Source: Streptomyces sp. A1277 (GTDB lineage: Bacteria > Actinomycetota > Actinomycetes > Streptomycetales > Streptomycetaceae). From it: a DNA stretch of 37,902 bases. The notes beneath the pieces are model-generated. The model was not told where the DNA came from. It was given only the letters and a program-made list of their open reading frames with translations, and ran no database searches. This document shows positions 31,205-37,902 of this stretch, piece after piece (within the stretch, counting starts at the first letter, position 1; every line of letters starts with the position of its first letter). The translations under genes were made by a program, and so were the position numbers. The stretch spans positions 1-37,902 of the forward strand of contig NZ_SSBI01000064.1 of the NCBI RefSeq assembly GCF_004795015.1. The letters run 5' to 3'.

Positions 31205-32161
31205 TCAGGCGCGGCGGCGGGCGACTTCGTACATGACGATGCCGGCGGCGACACCGGCGTTGAGCGATTCGGCGCCGCCGGGCATGGAGATGCGGACGCG
31301 GTAGTCGCAGGTCTCGCCGACGAGGCGGCCGAGGCCCTTGCCCTCGCTGCCGATGACGATGACGACGGGGCCGCCGAGGGCTTCGAGGTCCTCGACGGTG
31401 TGTTCGCCGTCGGCGGCGAGGCCGACGACCGCGATGCCTTCCTTCTTGTACGCCTCCAGGGCGCGGGTGAGGTTGGTGACCCGGGAGACGGGGGTGCGGG
31501 CGGCGGTGCCGGCGGAGGACTTCCAGGCTCCGGCGGTCATGCCGGCGGCGCGGCGTTCGGGTACGACGACGCCGTGGCCGCCGAAGGCGGAGACGGAGCG
31601 GACGATGGCGCCGAGGTTGCGGGGGTCGGTCACGCCGTCGAGGGCGACGATGAGGGGGTCCTCGCCGTTGTCGTAGGCGGCGGCGGTGAGGTCCTGCGGG
31701 TCGGCGTACTCGTAGGGCGGGACCTGGAGGACGAGGCCCTGGTGGTTGAGCCCGTTGGTCATGCGGTCGAGCTCGGGGCGGGGGGCTTCCATCAGGTTGA
31801 TGTTGCCGCGTTCGCCGGCGAGCTGGAGGGCTTCGCGGACGCGCTCGTCGTTGTCGATGTACTGCTGGACGTAGAGCGTGGTGGCGGGGACGCCGTCGCG
31901 CAGGGCCTCGTAGACGGGGTTGCGGCCGACGACCATCTCGGAGGTGCCCTTGACGCCGCCGCGGCGGGGTGCGGGGCGGCGGGCGGCGGCCTGCTTGGCC
32001 TGGGCGTTGGCGACGCGGTTCTTCTTGTGTCCCTTGCGGGCGGAGGCGGGCGGCGTCGGTCCCTTGCCTTCGAGACCACGGCGTCGCTGGCCACCGCTGC
32101 CGACCTGCATGCCCTTCTTGTTGGACGTGCGGCGGTTCCTGCGCTGGCTGTTCCCGGCCAT
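31205..32161 (-). CDS. rlmB: 23S rRNA 2'-O-ribose methyltransferase RlmB (TrmH/SpoU family)
   Basis: This 318-aa enzyme has a basic N-terminal extension (about 1-72, rich in Arg, Lys and Gly) that likely binds rRNA. It is followed by a substrate-binding domain (VVGRNPVYEALRDGVPATTLYV) and a SPOUT domain: DGVTDPRNLGAIVRSV (motif 1), IVIGSEGKGL (motif 2) and SLNAGVAAGIVMYEV (motif 3). It is expected to methylate a guanosine of 23S rRNA (G2251 in E. coli numbering) using S-adenosylmethionine; resistance-type TsnR/AviRb methylases in the same family cannot be fully excluded, but the linkage to cysS is a conserved housekeeping arrangement. GGTAGGTC precedes the ATG. Confidence 0.93.
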   Translation of the reverse strand: MAGNSQRRNRRTSNKKGMQVGSGGQRRRGLEGKGPTPPASARKGHKKNRVANAQAKQAAARRPAPRRGGVKGTSEMVVGRNPVYEALRDGVPATTLYVQQYIDNDERVREALQLAGERGNINLMEAPRPELDRMTNGLNHQGLVLQVPPYEYADPQDLTAAAYDNGEDPLIVALDGVTDPRNLGAIVRSVSAFGGHGVVVPERRAAGMTAGAWKSSAGTAARTPVSRVTNLTRALEAYKKEGIAVVGLAADGEHTVEDLEALGGPVVIVIGSEGKGLGRLVGETCDYRVRISMPGGAESLNAGVAAGIVMYEVARRRA

Positions 32162-32208
32162 GACCTACCTGTTTCGTTGCTTCAGACGTGCATACGTATA
32201 AGTGAGAG

Positions 32209-32236
32209 TGTGCCGCCCGGCGGGCCGGGCGGCACA
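32209..32236 (-). terminator. Hairpin between cysS and rlmB
   Basis: A perfect 12-bp stem (32209-32220 with 32225-32236) with a 4-nt loop lies 8 nt after the cysS stop. It could end or attenuate cysS transcription before rlmB, 84 bp downstream. Confidence 0.75.
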
Positions 32237-32244
32237 TGGAGGGA

Positions 32245-33648
32245 CTACTGGCGGGGGCCGAGTGTCCATCGGGGCCCGGCCGGGCTGTCCTCGATGACGA
32301 GGCCGGACTGGTTGAGCTGGTCGCGGATGGCGTCGGCGGCGGCCCAGTCCTTGCGGGCGCGGGCGGACTGGCGCTGGTCGAGGACGAGGCGGACGAGGGT
32401 GTCGACGACGCCGTGGAGGTCGTCGCCGCGGTCGCTCTCGCCGGCCCAGTGCTCGTCCAGCGGGTCGAGGCCCAGGACACCGAGCATGGCGCGGACCTCG
32501 GCGAGGCGGGCGACGGCGGCTTCCTTGTCGTCGGCGGCGAGTGCGCTGTTGCCCTGGCGGACCGTGGTGTGGACGATCGCGAGGGCCTGCGGGACACCCA
32601 TGTCGTCGTCCATCGCCTCGGCGAAGGCGGGCGGCACCTCGGCTGCGGGCGCGACGGTCTCGCCGGCCTTCTCGGTGACGCGCTGGACGAAGCCCTCGAT
32701 GCGGGCGAACGCCGACTCGGCCTCGCGCAGGGCCTCCTCGCTGTACTCGATCATCGACCGGTAGTGCGGGGTGCCGAGGTAGTAGCGCAGCACGATCGGG
32801 CGCCACGCCTTGACCATCTCGCTGACGAGCACGGAGTTGCCCAGCGACTTCGACATCTTCTCGCCGGCCATGGTGACCCAGCCGTTGTGCACCCAGTACT
32901 TCGCGAAGTCGTCGCCGTATGCCCTGGCCTGGGCGATCTCGTTCTCGTGGTGCGGGAAGATCAGGTCGATGCCGCCGCCGTGGATGTCGAAGGCGGTGCC
33001 GAGGTACTTGTGCGCCATGGCGGAGCACTCCAGGTGCCAGCCGGGGCGGCCGCGGCCCCAGGGGGTCTCCCAGCTGGGCTCGCCGGGCTTGGACGCCTTC
33101 CACATGGCGAAGTCGCGCTGGTCGCGCTTGCCGGTCTCGTTGTCGCCGGAGGGCTGGCGCAGGTCGTCCAGGTCCTGGTTGGAGAGCTCCAGGTAGCCGG
33201 GGAACGAGCGCACGTCGAAGTAGACGTTGCCGTCGGCGGCGTAGGCGTGGCCGCGCTCGATGAGGCCGCGCATCATCTCGATCATCTCGGTGATGTGGCC
33301 GGTGGCGCGGGGCTCGTACGTGGGCGGGAGGCAGCCGAGCGCGTCGTAGCCCGCGTTGAACGCGCGCTCGTTCTCGTAGCCGATGGCCCACCACGGGCGG
33401 CCCTGTTCGGCGGACTTCGTGATGATCTTGTCGTCGATGTCGGTGACGTTCCGGACGAACGTCACGTCGTAGCCGCGGTAGGCGAACCAGCGGCGCATGA
33501 TGTCGAAGTTCAGTCCGGACCTGATGTGCCCGATGTGCGGGGCGGCCTGGACGGTCGCGCCGCAGAGGTAGATCGAGACACAGCCCGCTGTGAGCGGGAC
33601 GAAGTCACGGATCTGCCGGGCGCTGGTGTCGTACAGGCGAATAGTCAC
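32245..33648 (-). CDS. cysS: Cysteinyl-tRNA synthetase
   Basis: This 467-aa class I synthetase charges tRNA-Cys. It has the zinc Cys29 in YLCGATVQ, HIGH motif PHIGH (37-41), a second zinc ligand in WHLECSAM, FPHHENE with the other zinc ligands, and KMSKS in AGEKMSKSLGN. The C-terminal helical domain has ARAxKDWAAADAIRDQL. Length and motifs fit CysS; MshC, the related mycothiol ligase, is shorter (about 410) and lacks this C-terminal domain. GTG at 33648 follows -10 TACCCT (plus-strand 33655-33660) by 6 nt; TGAGG also precedes it, so leaderless translation is likely but not certain. I see no T-box in the short leader. Confidence 0.96.
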   Translation of the reverse strand: MTIRLYDTSARQIRDFVPLTAGCVSIYLCGATVQAAPHIGHIRSGLNFDIMRRWFAYRGYDVTFVRNVTDIDDKIITKSAEQGRPWWAIGYENERAFNAGYDALGCLPPTYEPRATGHITEMIEMMRGLIERGHAYAADGNVYFDVRSFPGYLELSNQDLDDLRQPSGDNETGKRDQRDFAMWKASKPGEPSWETPWGRGRPGWHLECSAMAHKYLGTAFDIHGGGIDLIFPHHENEIAQARAYGDDFAKYWVHNGWVTMAGEKMSKSLGNSVLVSEMVKAWRPIVLRYYLGTPHYRSMIEYSEEALREAESAFARIEGFVQRVTEKAGETVAPAAEVPPAFAEAMDDDMGVPQALAIVHTTVRQGNSALAADDKEAAVARLAEVRAMLGVLGLDPLDEHWAGESDRGDDLHGVVDTLVRLVLDQRQSARARKDWAAADAIRDQLNQSGLVIEDSPAGPRWTLGPRQ

Positions 33649-33811
33649 GCCTCAAGGGTAGTAGGCCCGCACCAGTGCCCCGCCCCCCTTCCGGGGATTG
33701 CGCGGCAGTTGTTATGGCCTCGGGGCCTTTCCCCCGCTTCGCGGCCGCGCCCGGGGGCGGGGCCGGGGCGAGGGCGGCGCCGGTGAGGGGGCGGAGGCAG
33801 GGGGGCGGCTC

Positions 33812-35572
33812 TCATGCGGAGGTGTTCCGGGCGTTGCGGCCCTCTACGGCCGCGGTGGTGTTCGGGGCGGGTCGTCCCCGTACGGCCGCGGTGGTGAGGA
33901 CGGTGAGGGCGCCGAGGACGGCGAGGGCGGCGGCGGGAGCGAGGACGGCCCAGGGGGCGCGTTCGGCGTAGGGGAGGTTCTCGGAGAGCATGCGGCCCCA
34001 CTCGGGCGAGGGGGGTGCGGTGCCGAGGCCCAGGAAGCCGAGGGAGGCGAGGGCCAGGGCGAGGGCGGGGACGCGCAGGGCGGCGTGCCGGGCGACGGGG
34101 GGCAGGACGCCGGGCAGGAGATGACGGCGCAGCAGGTGGAACCGCCCCGCACCGAGGGCGCGGGCGGCGGCGAGATGGGGGGCGGCGCGTTCCTGGGCGC
34201 AGAGGGCGCCGGTGTGGGCGGCGAGCGGGGCCCAGGCGACGGCGGTGACGGCGGCCGCGGCGCTCCAGGGTCCTGGGCCCGCGATGCCGGCGACGACGAG
34301 GCCGGTGAGGATCGCGGGCAGGGCGTTGGCGGTCTCGGTGAGGGCTGTGGCGCGTACGGCTCCGAGGGTGAGGCCGATGAGCAGGGTGGCGGCGGAGACG
34401 GCGAGGGCGGTCAGGACGGTGCGGGCGGCTCCGTGCCCGAGGCGGGCGAGGATGTCGCGGCCGAGGGAGTCCGTGCCGAGGGGGTGGACGGCGGAGGGCC
34501 CGGCGAGGCGGGCGGCGGCGTCGATGTGGAGCGGGTCGCGCAGGAGTCCGGTGAGGGTGACGGCGGCGAACAGGGCGGCGAGGAGCAGTGCGCCGGTGAG
34601 GAGGGCGGGGCGTGCGCGGGCGGCGGGCGGGACGAGTGCGGGCAGGGCGCCTTCGTGCAGGGCGGGGCCGAGCAGGGTGCGGGAGGCGAGGCGGGCGGCG
34701 AGTCCGGCGGCCGTGCCGAGGAGCAGCAGGATGAGGACGCACGCCTGGAGGACGGGGAGGTCCTGGGCGAGGGCGGAGGCCAGGGCGGTGGAGCCGAGGC
34801 CCGGGATGGCGTAGAGGGTTTCGACGGCGACGGCTCCGCCGGTGAGGCCGACGACGATCAGGCCGAGCTGGGGCAGCAGGCCGGGCAGGGTGCGGCGCAG
34901 GGCGTGGCGGGCGGCGCGGCGGGCGGGCAGGCCGTGGGCGGTGGCGGCGCGGGCCCAGGGTTCGGCGAAGGCGGCGGGCAGGGCGTCGTCGAGGAGCCGG
35001 CCGAGGAGGGCGCCCGCCGGGATGCCCATGGCGAGGGCGGGCAGCACGGTGTGCTGCGGGGTGCCCCAGCCGAGTGCGGGGAGCCAGTCGAGCCGGACGG
35101 CGACGAGCGCGGCGAGTACGGCGGCGATGAGGAATTCGGGGAGCGCGGCGAGGACGGCGGCCGTGGTCCCGGCCCGGGCGGTGGCGGAGCGGCGGAGGGC
35201 TCCGTGGCGCAGGGTGCGGGCGGTGAGGGCGGCGGCGGTGAGGAGGGCGACGGCGAGCGAGGCGCCCATGAGGGCGAGGGAGACGCCGAGTGCGGACACC
35301 GCGTCGGGGGCGACGGGCTGTCCGGAGACCCAGGAGGTGCCGAGGTCGCCGTGGAGGAGTCCGGTGAGCCAGTCGCCGAGGAGGGGGAGGGGCCCGCCGT
35401 CGAGGCCGGTCTCGGCGCGGATGGCGTCGAGGGTCTCGGCGGTGGGGGGACGGTCGGCGTAGCGGGCGTGCAGGATCGTGAGGGCGGGGTCGGTGCGGGT
35501 GAGGCGGGGCAGCAGCCCGATGACGGCGAGGACCGCGAGGAGTGCGGCGGCCCGCCCGGCGAGGTGTCTCAC
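33812..35572 (-). CDS. Fused double permease of a peptide/nickel/opine-type ABC importer (DppB-DppC fusion)
   Basis: This 586-aa protein is two permeases in one chain. Residues 1-310 resemble DppB/NikB: N-terminal helix, GDLGTSWVSGQPV, EAA-like loop HGLPARRAARHALRRTLPG and VETLYAIPGLG. Residues 320-586 resemble DppC/NikC: HPLGTDSLGRDILARLGHGA, EAA-like loop ALGAGRFHLLRRHLLPG and LGTAPPSPEWGRML. Each EAA loop contacts an ATPase, but no DppD/DppF gene is adjacent: cysS follows. It starts at GTG 4 bp after the binding-protein stop, so it is translationally coupled to it. The ligand could be a peptide, nickel or metallophore complex; the Zur-like box favours a metal complex. Confidence 0.88.
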   Translation of the reverse strand: MRHLAGRAAALLAVLAVIGLLPRLTRTDPALTILHARYADRPPTAETLDAIRAETGLDGGPLPLLGDWLTGLLHGDLGTSWVSGQPVAPDAVSALGVSLALMGASLAVALLTAAALTARTLRHGALRRSATARAGTTAAVLAALPEFLIAAVLAALVAVRLDWLPALGWGTPQHTVLPALAMGIPAGALLGRLLDDALPAAFAEPWARAATAHGLPARRAARHALRRTLPGLLPQLGLIVVGLTGGAVAVETLYAIPGLGSTALASALAQDLPVLQACVLILLLLGTAAGLAARLASRTLLGPALHEGALPALVPPAARARPALLTGALLLAALFAAVTLTGLLRDPLHIDAAARLAGPSAVHPLGTDSLGRDILARLGHGAARTVLTALAVSAATLLIGLTLGAVRATALTETANALPAILTGLVVAGIAGPGPWSAAAAVTAVAWAPLAAHTGALCAQERAAPHLAAARALGAGRFHLLRRHLLPGVLPPVARHAALRVPALALALASLGFLGLGTAPPSPEWGRMLSENLPYAERAPWAVLAPAAALAVLGALTVLTTAAVRGRPAPNTTAAVEGRNARNTSA

Positions 35573-35576
35573 CCGG

Positions 35577-37103
35577 TCACCCGACGTGGGTGTCGGCGGT
35601 GATGAGGGTGCGTTCCAGGGGGTCGAGGGCGACGCCGCGGACGCGGGTGTCGTCGTACCCCTGGACGAAGCGTTCGTGGACGAGCGGTACGAGGGCGTCG
35701 GTGGCGAGGACGCGGGCTTCGGCGGTCGCGGCGGCGCGGTGGCGGGCGTCGGCCGACGCGGTGCCGGCGGCCTTGGCGACGGCGGTGTCGACGCGTGCGT
35801 CGCAGAGCTGGGAGATGTTGAAGCTGCCGTCGCAGGTGAAGTCGGACGCGAGGTAGGAGACGGGGTCGGCGGTGTCCAGGAGGGTGTTGCGGGCCTGGAT
35901 GAAGGCGTCGTACTTCCCGGCGAGGGCGTCGGCCTCCATCTGGGCGTAGTCGCGGACGACCTGCTTGACGGTGAAGCCGCGCTTCTGGAGTTGCTGCTGG
36001 ACGACGGTGGCGGCCTCGGGGAGTTCGGGCCGGTTGGTGTAGGTGGCGAGGACGATCTCCTTGGCCTTCGCCACCTGCGCCGCGCCCGCGGCCTTCGCCC
36101 GGCCGGTCGGGGCCGTGCGGGCGTCGGCGGCCCAGGGGACTCCGGGGCCGAGGAGCCCTCGTGCGGTGTCGGCGCTGCCTTCGTAGACGGCCTTGACGAG
36201 GGCCGGGGAGTCGATGGCCTCGCGGGCGGCCGCGCGCATGGCGGGGTCGGCGAAGACGCCGTGGGCGGTGTTGAGGGAGAGGCCGTTGGTGCGTGCGGAG
36301 GGGAACGCGTGGACGAGTCCGTCGCCGAGGAGGGATGCCTGGGAGACCGGTATGTATTCGGCGACGTCGACGGCCTTGGTGCGCAGGGCGTTGGCGCGGG
36401 CGGTGCCGTCGGCGACGAAGGTCACGTCGGCGCCGGGGGCCTTGGCCTTGCCGCCCCAGTAGGTGTCGTTGCGTTCCAGGGTCGCGCTGACGGCCCCCTT
36501 GACGGAGGCCAGGGTGAAGGGGCCGGTGGCGTGGCCGGCCGGGTTCACCCTTCCGTGGTCGTAGGCGGCCGCGGACAGGATGGCGAGGGAGGGGTTGGCG
36601 AGGCGCTGGGGCAGCAGCGGGTCGGCTTCGTCGGTGACGATCCGTACGGTGTGGGCGCCCCGGGCCGTGGCGGTGAGGCCGGTGTCGGACAGGACGCGGG
36701 GGCCGGGTGAGGCGTGGTCGGCGGCGTTCAGCGAGCGGACGACGGCGGCCGGGTCCACCTCGGTGCCGTCCTGGAAGGTCGCTTCGCGGAGGGTGAAGGT
36801 CCAGGTGGTGGGGGTGTCGCGCTTCCAGGAGGTGGCGAGTGCGGGCGCGGCCGCGCCCTCGCCGTTCAGGGTGGTGAGGCCCTCGACGACGGCGAGGCGG
36901 CTGAGGGTGACGGCGTCGTCCCCGTAGGGGGACATGGCCTGGGCGGGTGGGAAGGCCATGACGACGCGGAGGCGTTGTCCGCCGCCGGACGCCCCGTGGG
37001 TGTCGGACGCGCCGCCGGAGCAGGCGGTGGCGAGCGGGACGAGCAGGGCGGTCGCGGACAGGGTCAGCGGCAGCGCGGAGCGACGGCGGCGGGGAGCGGG
37101 CAT
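35577..37103 (-). CDS. Family-5 ABC substrate-binding lipoprotein (peptide/nickel/metallophore type)
   Basis: This 508-aa lipoprotein has an Arg-rich N-terminus, a hydrophobic segment and lipobox LATAC (Cys28). The SBP_bac_5 fold follows: VVMAFPPAQAMSPYGDDAVTLSRLAVVEGL, LATSWKRDTPTTWTFTLREATFQDGTEVD, GPFTLASVKG and the VDTAVAKAAGTA region. It faces outside the cell and hands ligand to the fused permease encoded 4 bp downstream. A Zur-like palindrome lies 16 bp before the ATG, so low zinc may induce it. The ligand could be a zincophore or opine-type metallophore, a nickel complex or a peptide; sequence alone does not decide. AAGG is the only Shine-Dalgarno candidate. Confidence 0.9.
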   Translation of the reverse strand: MPAPRRRRSALPLTLSATALLVPLATACSGGASDTHGASGGGQRLRVVMAFPPAQAMSPYGDDAVTLSRLAVVEGLTTLNGEGAAAPALATSWKRDTPTTWTFTLREATFQDGTEVDPAAVVRSLNAADHASPGPRVLSDTGLTATARGAHTVRIVTDEADPLLPQRLANPSLAILSAAAYDHGRVNPAGHATGPFTLASVKGAVSATLERNDTYWGGKAKAPGADVTFVADGTARANALRTKAVDVAEYIPVSQASLLGDGLVHAFPSARTNGLSLNTAHGVFADPAMRAAAREAIDSPALVKAVYEGSADTARGLLGPGVPWAADARTAPTGRAKAAGAAQVAKAKEIVLATYTNRPELPEAATVVQQQLQKRGFTVKQVVRDYAQMEADALAGKYDAFIQARNTLLDTADPVSYLASDFTCDGSFNISQLCDARVDTAVAKAAGTASADARHRAAATAEARVLATDALVPLVHERFVQGYDDTRVRGVALDPLERTLITADTHVG

Positions 37104-37118
37104 GGCAACGACCTTATA

Positions 37119-37133
37119 TGAAAACGATTATCA
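37119..37133 (-). promoter_or_regulatory. Zur-like box in front of the family-5 binding-protein gene
   Basis: The 15-bp TGATAATCGTTTTCA (minus strand) matches the Zur consensus TGAAAATGATTTTCA at 12 of 15 positions and keeps the TGA/TCA ends. It is a conspicuous A/T island in a GC-rich region, with a possible -10 (CATATA) next to it. Zur binding is inferred; another Fur-family repressor is possible. Confidence 0.55.
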
Positions 37134-37134
37134 T

Positions 37135-37746
37135 CTAAGCGGTGGGGTGCAGGGTGCCCGAAGCCCCCGCGCGTGCCCCGGACTCCGGCAGCGGCAGCTC
37201 GAAGTGGACGATGCCCTGGCCGCCGCCCGGCAGTGCGCGCTCGTCGCACACCTCCCGCGCGAGGGACCGCCAGAACGGCTCGGCGCCCGGCACGGCCGGG
37301 TCGGTGTGCAGGTAGACCGCCTCGTAGCCGCCGGCCCGCGCCACGAAGGCGCACAGCTCGCGCACCATGCGGCGGGCCAGGCCGTGCCTGCGGTGCTCCG
37401 GTCGCACGTAGATCCGGCACAGCTGCGCCGTGGTGCCGGAGGGGAAGCGGTCGGCGACCCACTGGGGATTGGGCGGCGCCTGCGGCCCCCGGTCGCGCAC
37501 GGCACCCGTGGCGACGATCTCGTCCGCCCACTCGGCCACCAGCAGCGTGCAGCGGGCCGGGCGCAGGTAGGCGGCCTCGGGGTCGATGATGTCGGCGTGC
37601 CAGCGCGGTACGTAACCGGAGCGCAGGTCGCGGTAGACGGTGTCGAGCATCACGGCCCGCGCCCCACCGATGTCCTGCGGCCCGGCGGTGCGCAATACGT
37701 ATCCCCCGGCGCCGGCCGGAATCGCGGCCGTCGTCGCAGCAGTCAT
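37135..37746 (-). CDS. GNAT-family N-acetyltransferase upstream of the transporter
   Basis: This 203-aa protein has a GNAT fold: VLRTAGPQDIGGARAVML at the start, LCRIYVRPEHRRHGLARRMVREL as the acetyl-CoA-binding motif, and YLHTDPAVPGAEPFWRSLAREV in the C-terminal part. The acceptor is not known. ATG at 37746 has GGAG 7 nt upstream; an earlier start at 37770 is less supported. It ends 31 bp before the binding-protein ATG and shares that strand, so it may head the same operon, but the Zur-like box between them implies a separate promoter. A -10 TACGCT lies at plus-strand 37790-37795. Beyond 37820 nothing is recognised. Confidence 0.85.
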   Translation of the reverse strand: MTAATTAAIPAGAGGYVLRTAGPQDIGGARAVMLDTVYRDLRSGYVPRWHADIIDPEAAYLRPARCTLLVAEWADEIVATGAVRDRGPQAPPNPQWVADRFPSGTTAQLCRIYVRPEHRRHGLARRMVRELCAFVARAGGYEAVYLHTDPAVPGAEPFWRSLAREVCDERALPGGGQGIVHFELPLPESGARAGASGTLHPTA

Positions 37747-37902
37747 CCCGGAACTCCACCGTCCTCGCACACCGCGTCCTTGCGGTACCAGCGTACGTGC
37801 GAACGGTGTGCAACAAGGGCGGGGGGCGGCGGACCACCGCGCCGGGCCCGCGTCACAGCGAACGGCCGGGCGCGAGGCAGCGGCCCGCCGGACCGGCCGG
37901 CG

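Noticed and set aside
33649..33811. T-box or remnant ATPase gene before cysS
   Set aside because: The 160-bp gap shows no T-box motifs and no ATPase fragments; it contains only GC-rich hairpins, and cysS appears leaderless.
33698..35602. 634-codon open frame on the plus strand, very Gly/Glu-rich
   Set aside because: It is antisense to the fused permease gene, which has clear transmembrane and DppC motifs; the product has no fold-like pattern.

Overview
The window is a high-GC actinobacterial chromosome segment, almost certainly Streptomyces. Evidence: strong G/C third-position bias, GTG starts, -10 boxes placed 6-7 nt before start codons, a CdgB-type diguanylate cyclase, MsiK, TerD, a DUF3263 protein, DasR-type operators, and a groEL2-csp-metO-metM gene order that matches, from memory, the S. 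coelicolor SCO4296-SCO4293 neighbourhood. It looks like core chromosome: I see no phage, plasmid, IS or CRISPR features.

Layout. 1-2.3 kb: groEL2 with four evenly spaced CIRCE half-sites, then a cold-shock gene. 2.5-4.4 kb: a threonine-synthase-like enzyme plus sulfur carrier protein (metM-metO) under a SAM-I riboswitch; this points to homocysteine/methionine synthesis rather than threonine. 4.5-7.8 kb: glucosyl-3-phosphoglycerate synthase, trehalose-6-phosphate synthase and phosphatase. 8.4-15.2 kb: an amino-sugar block (sugar-binding lipoprotein, SIS-domain deaminase/isomerase, ROK kinase, NagA-type deacetylase, PfkB kinase, class II aldolase) with three DasR-like (dre) sites. 15.2-18.1 kb: a membrane-anchored CBM35-like protein and the diguanylate cyclase. 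18.2-24.9 kb: flavin reductase, ArfB, TerD, a secreted M4 metalloprotease, a lipoprotein M1 aminopeptidase, a small unknown protein and a pentapeptide-repeat protein. 24.9-26.4 kb: a GNAT enzyme preceded by the remnant of an aminoglycoside-phosphotransferase-like gene, a rhomboid-like membrane protein and tRNA-Thr(TGT). 26.7-29.3 kb: msiK with a fourth dre site, a small exported protein and a sugar-nucleotidyltransferase-like enzyme. 29.4-33.6 kb: a DoxX membrane protein, rlmB and cysS. 33.8-37.7 kb: a fused double permease and a family-5 binding lipoprotein with a Zur-like box, preceded by a GNAT enzyme.

How the genes work together. The amino-sugar genes and msiK, 11-17 kb apart, carry the same operator and can be read as one regulon: uptake powered by MsiK, kinase, deacetylase, deaminase/isomerase, then possibly a second kinase and aldolase to triose phosphates. 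The metM-metO operon is the clearest non-textbook pathway: a ThrC homologue that would take O-phosphohomoserine and a thiocarboxylated carrier protein, shut by SAM. Intergenic regions are rich in perfect hairpin terminators and in short tandem repeats (12, 24 and 26 bp units).
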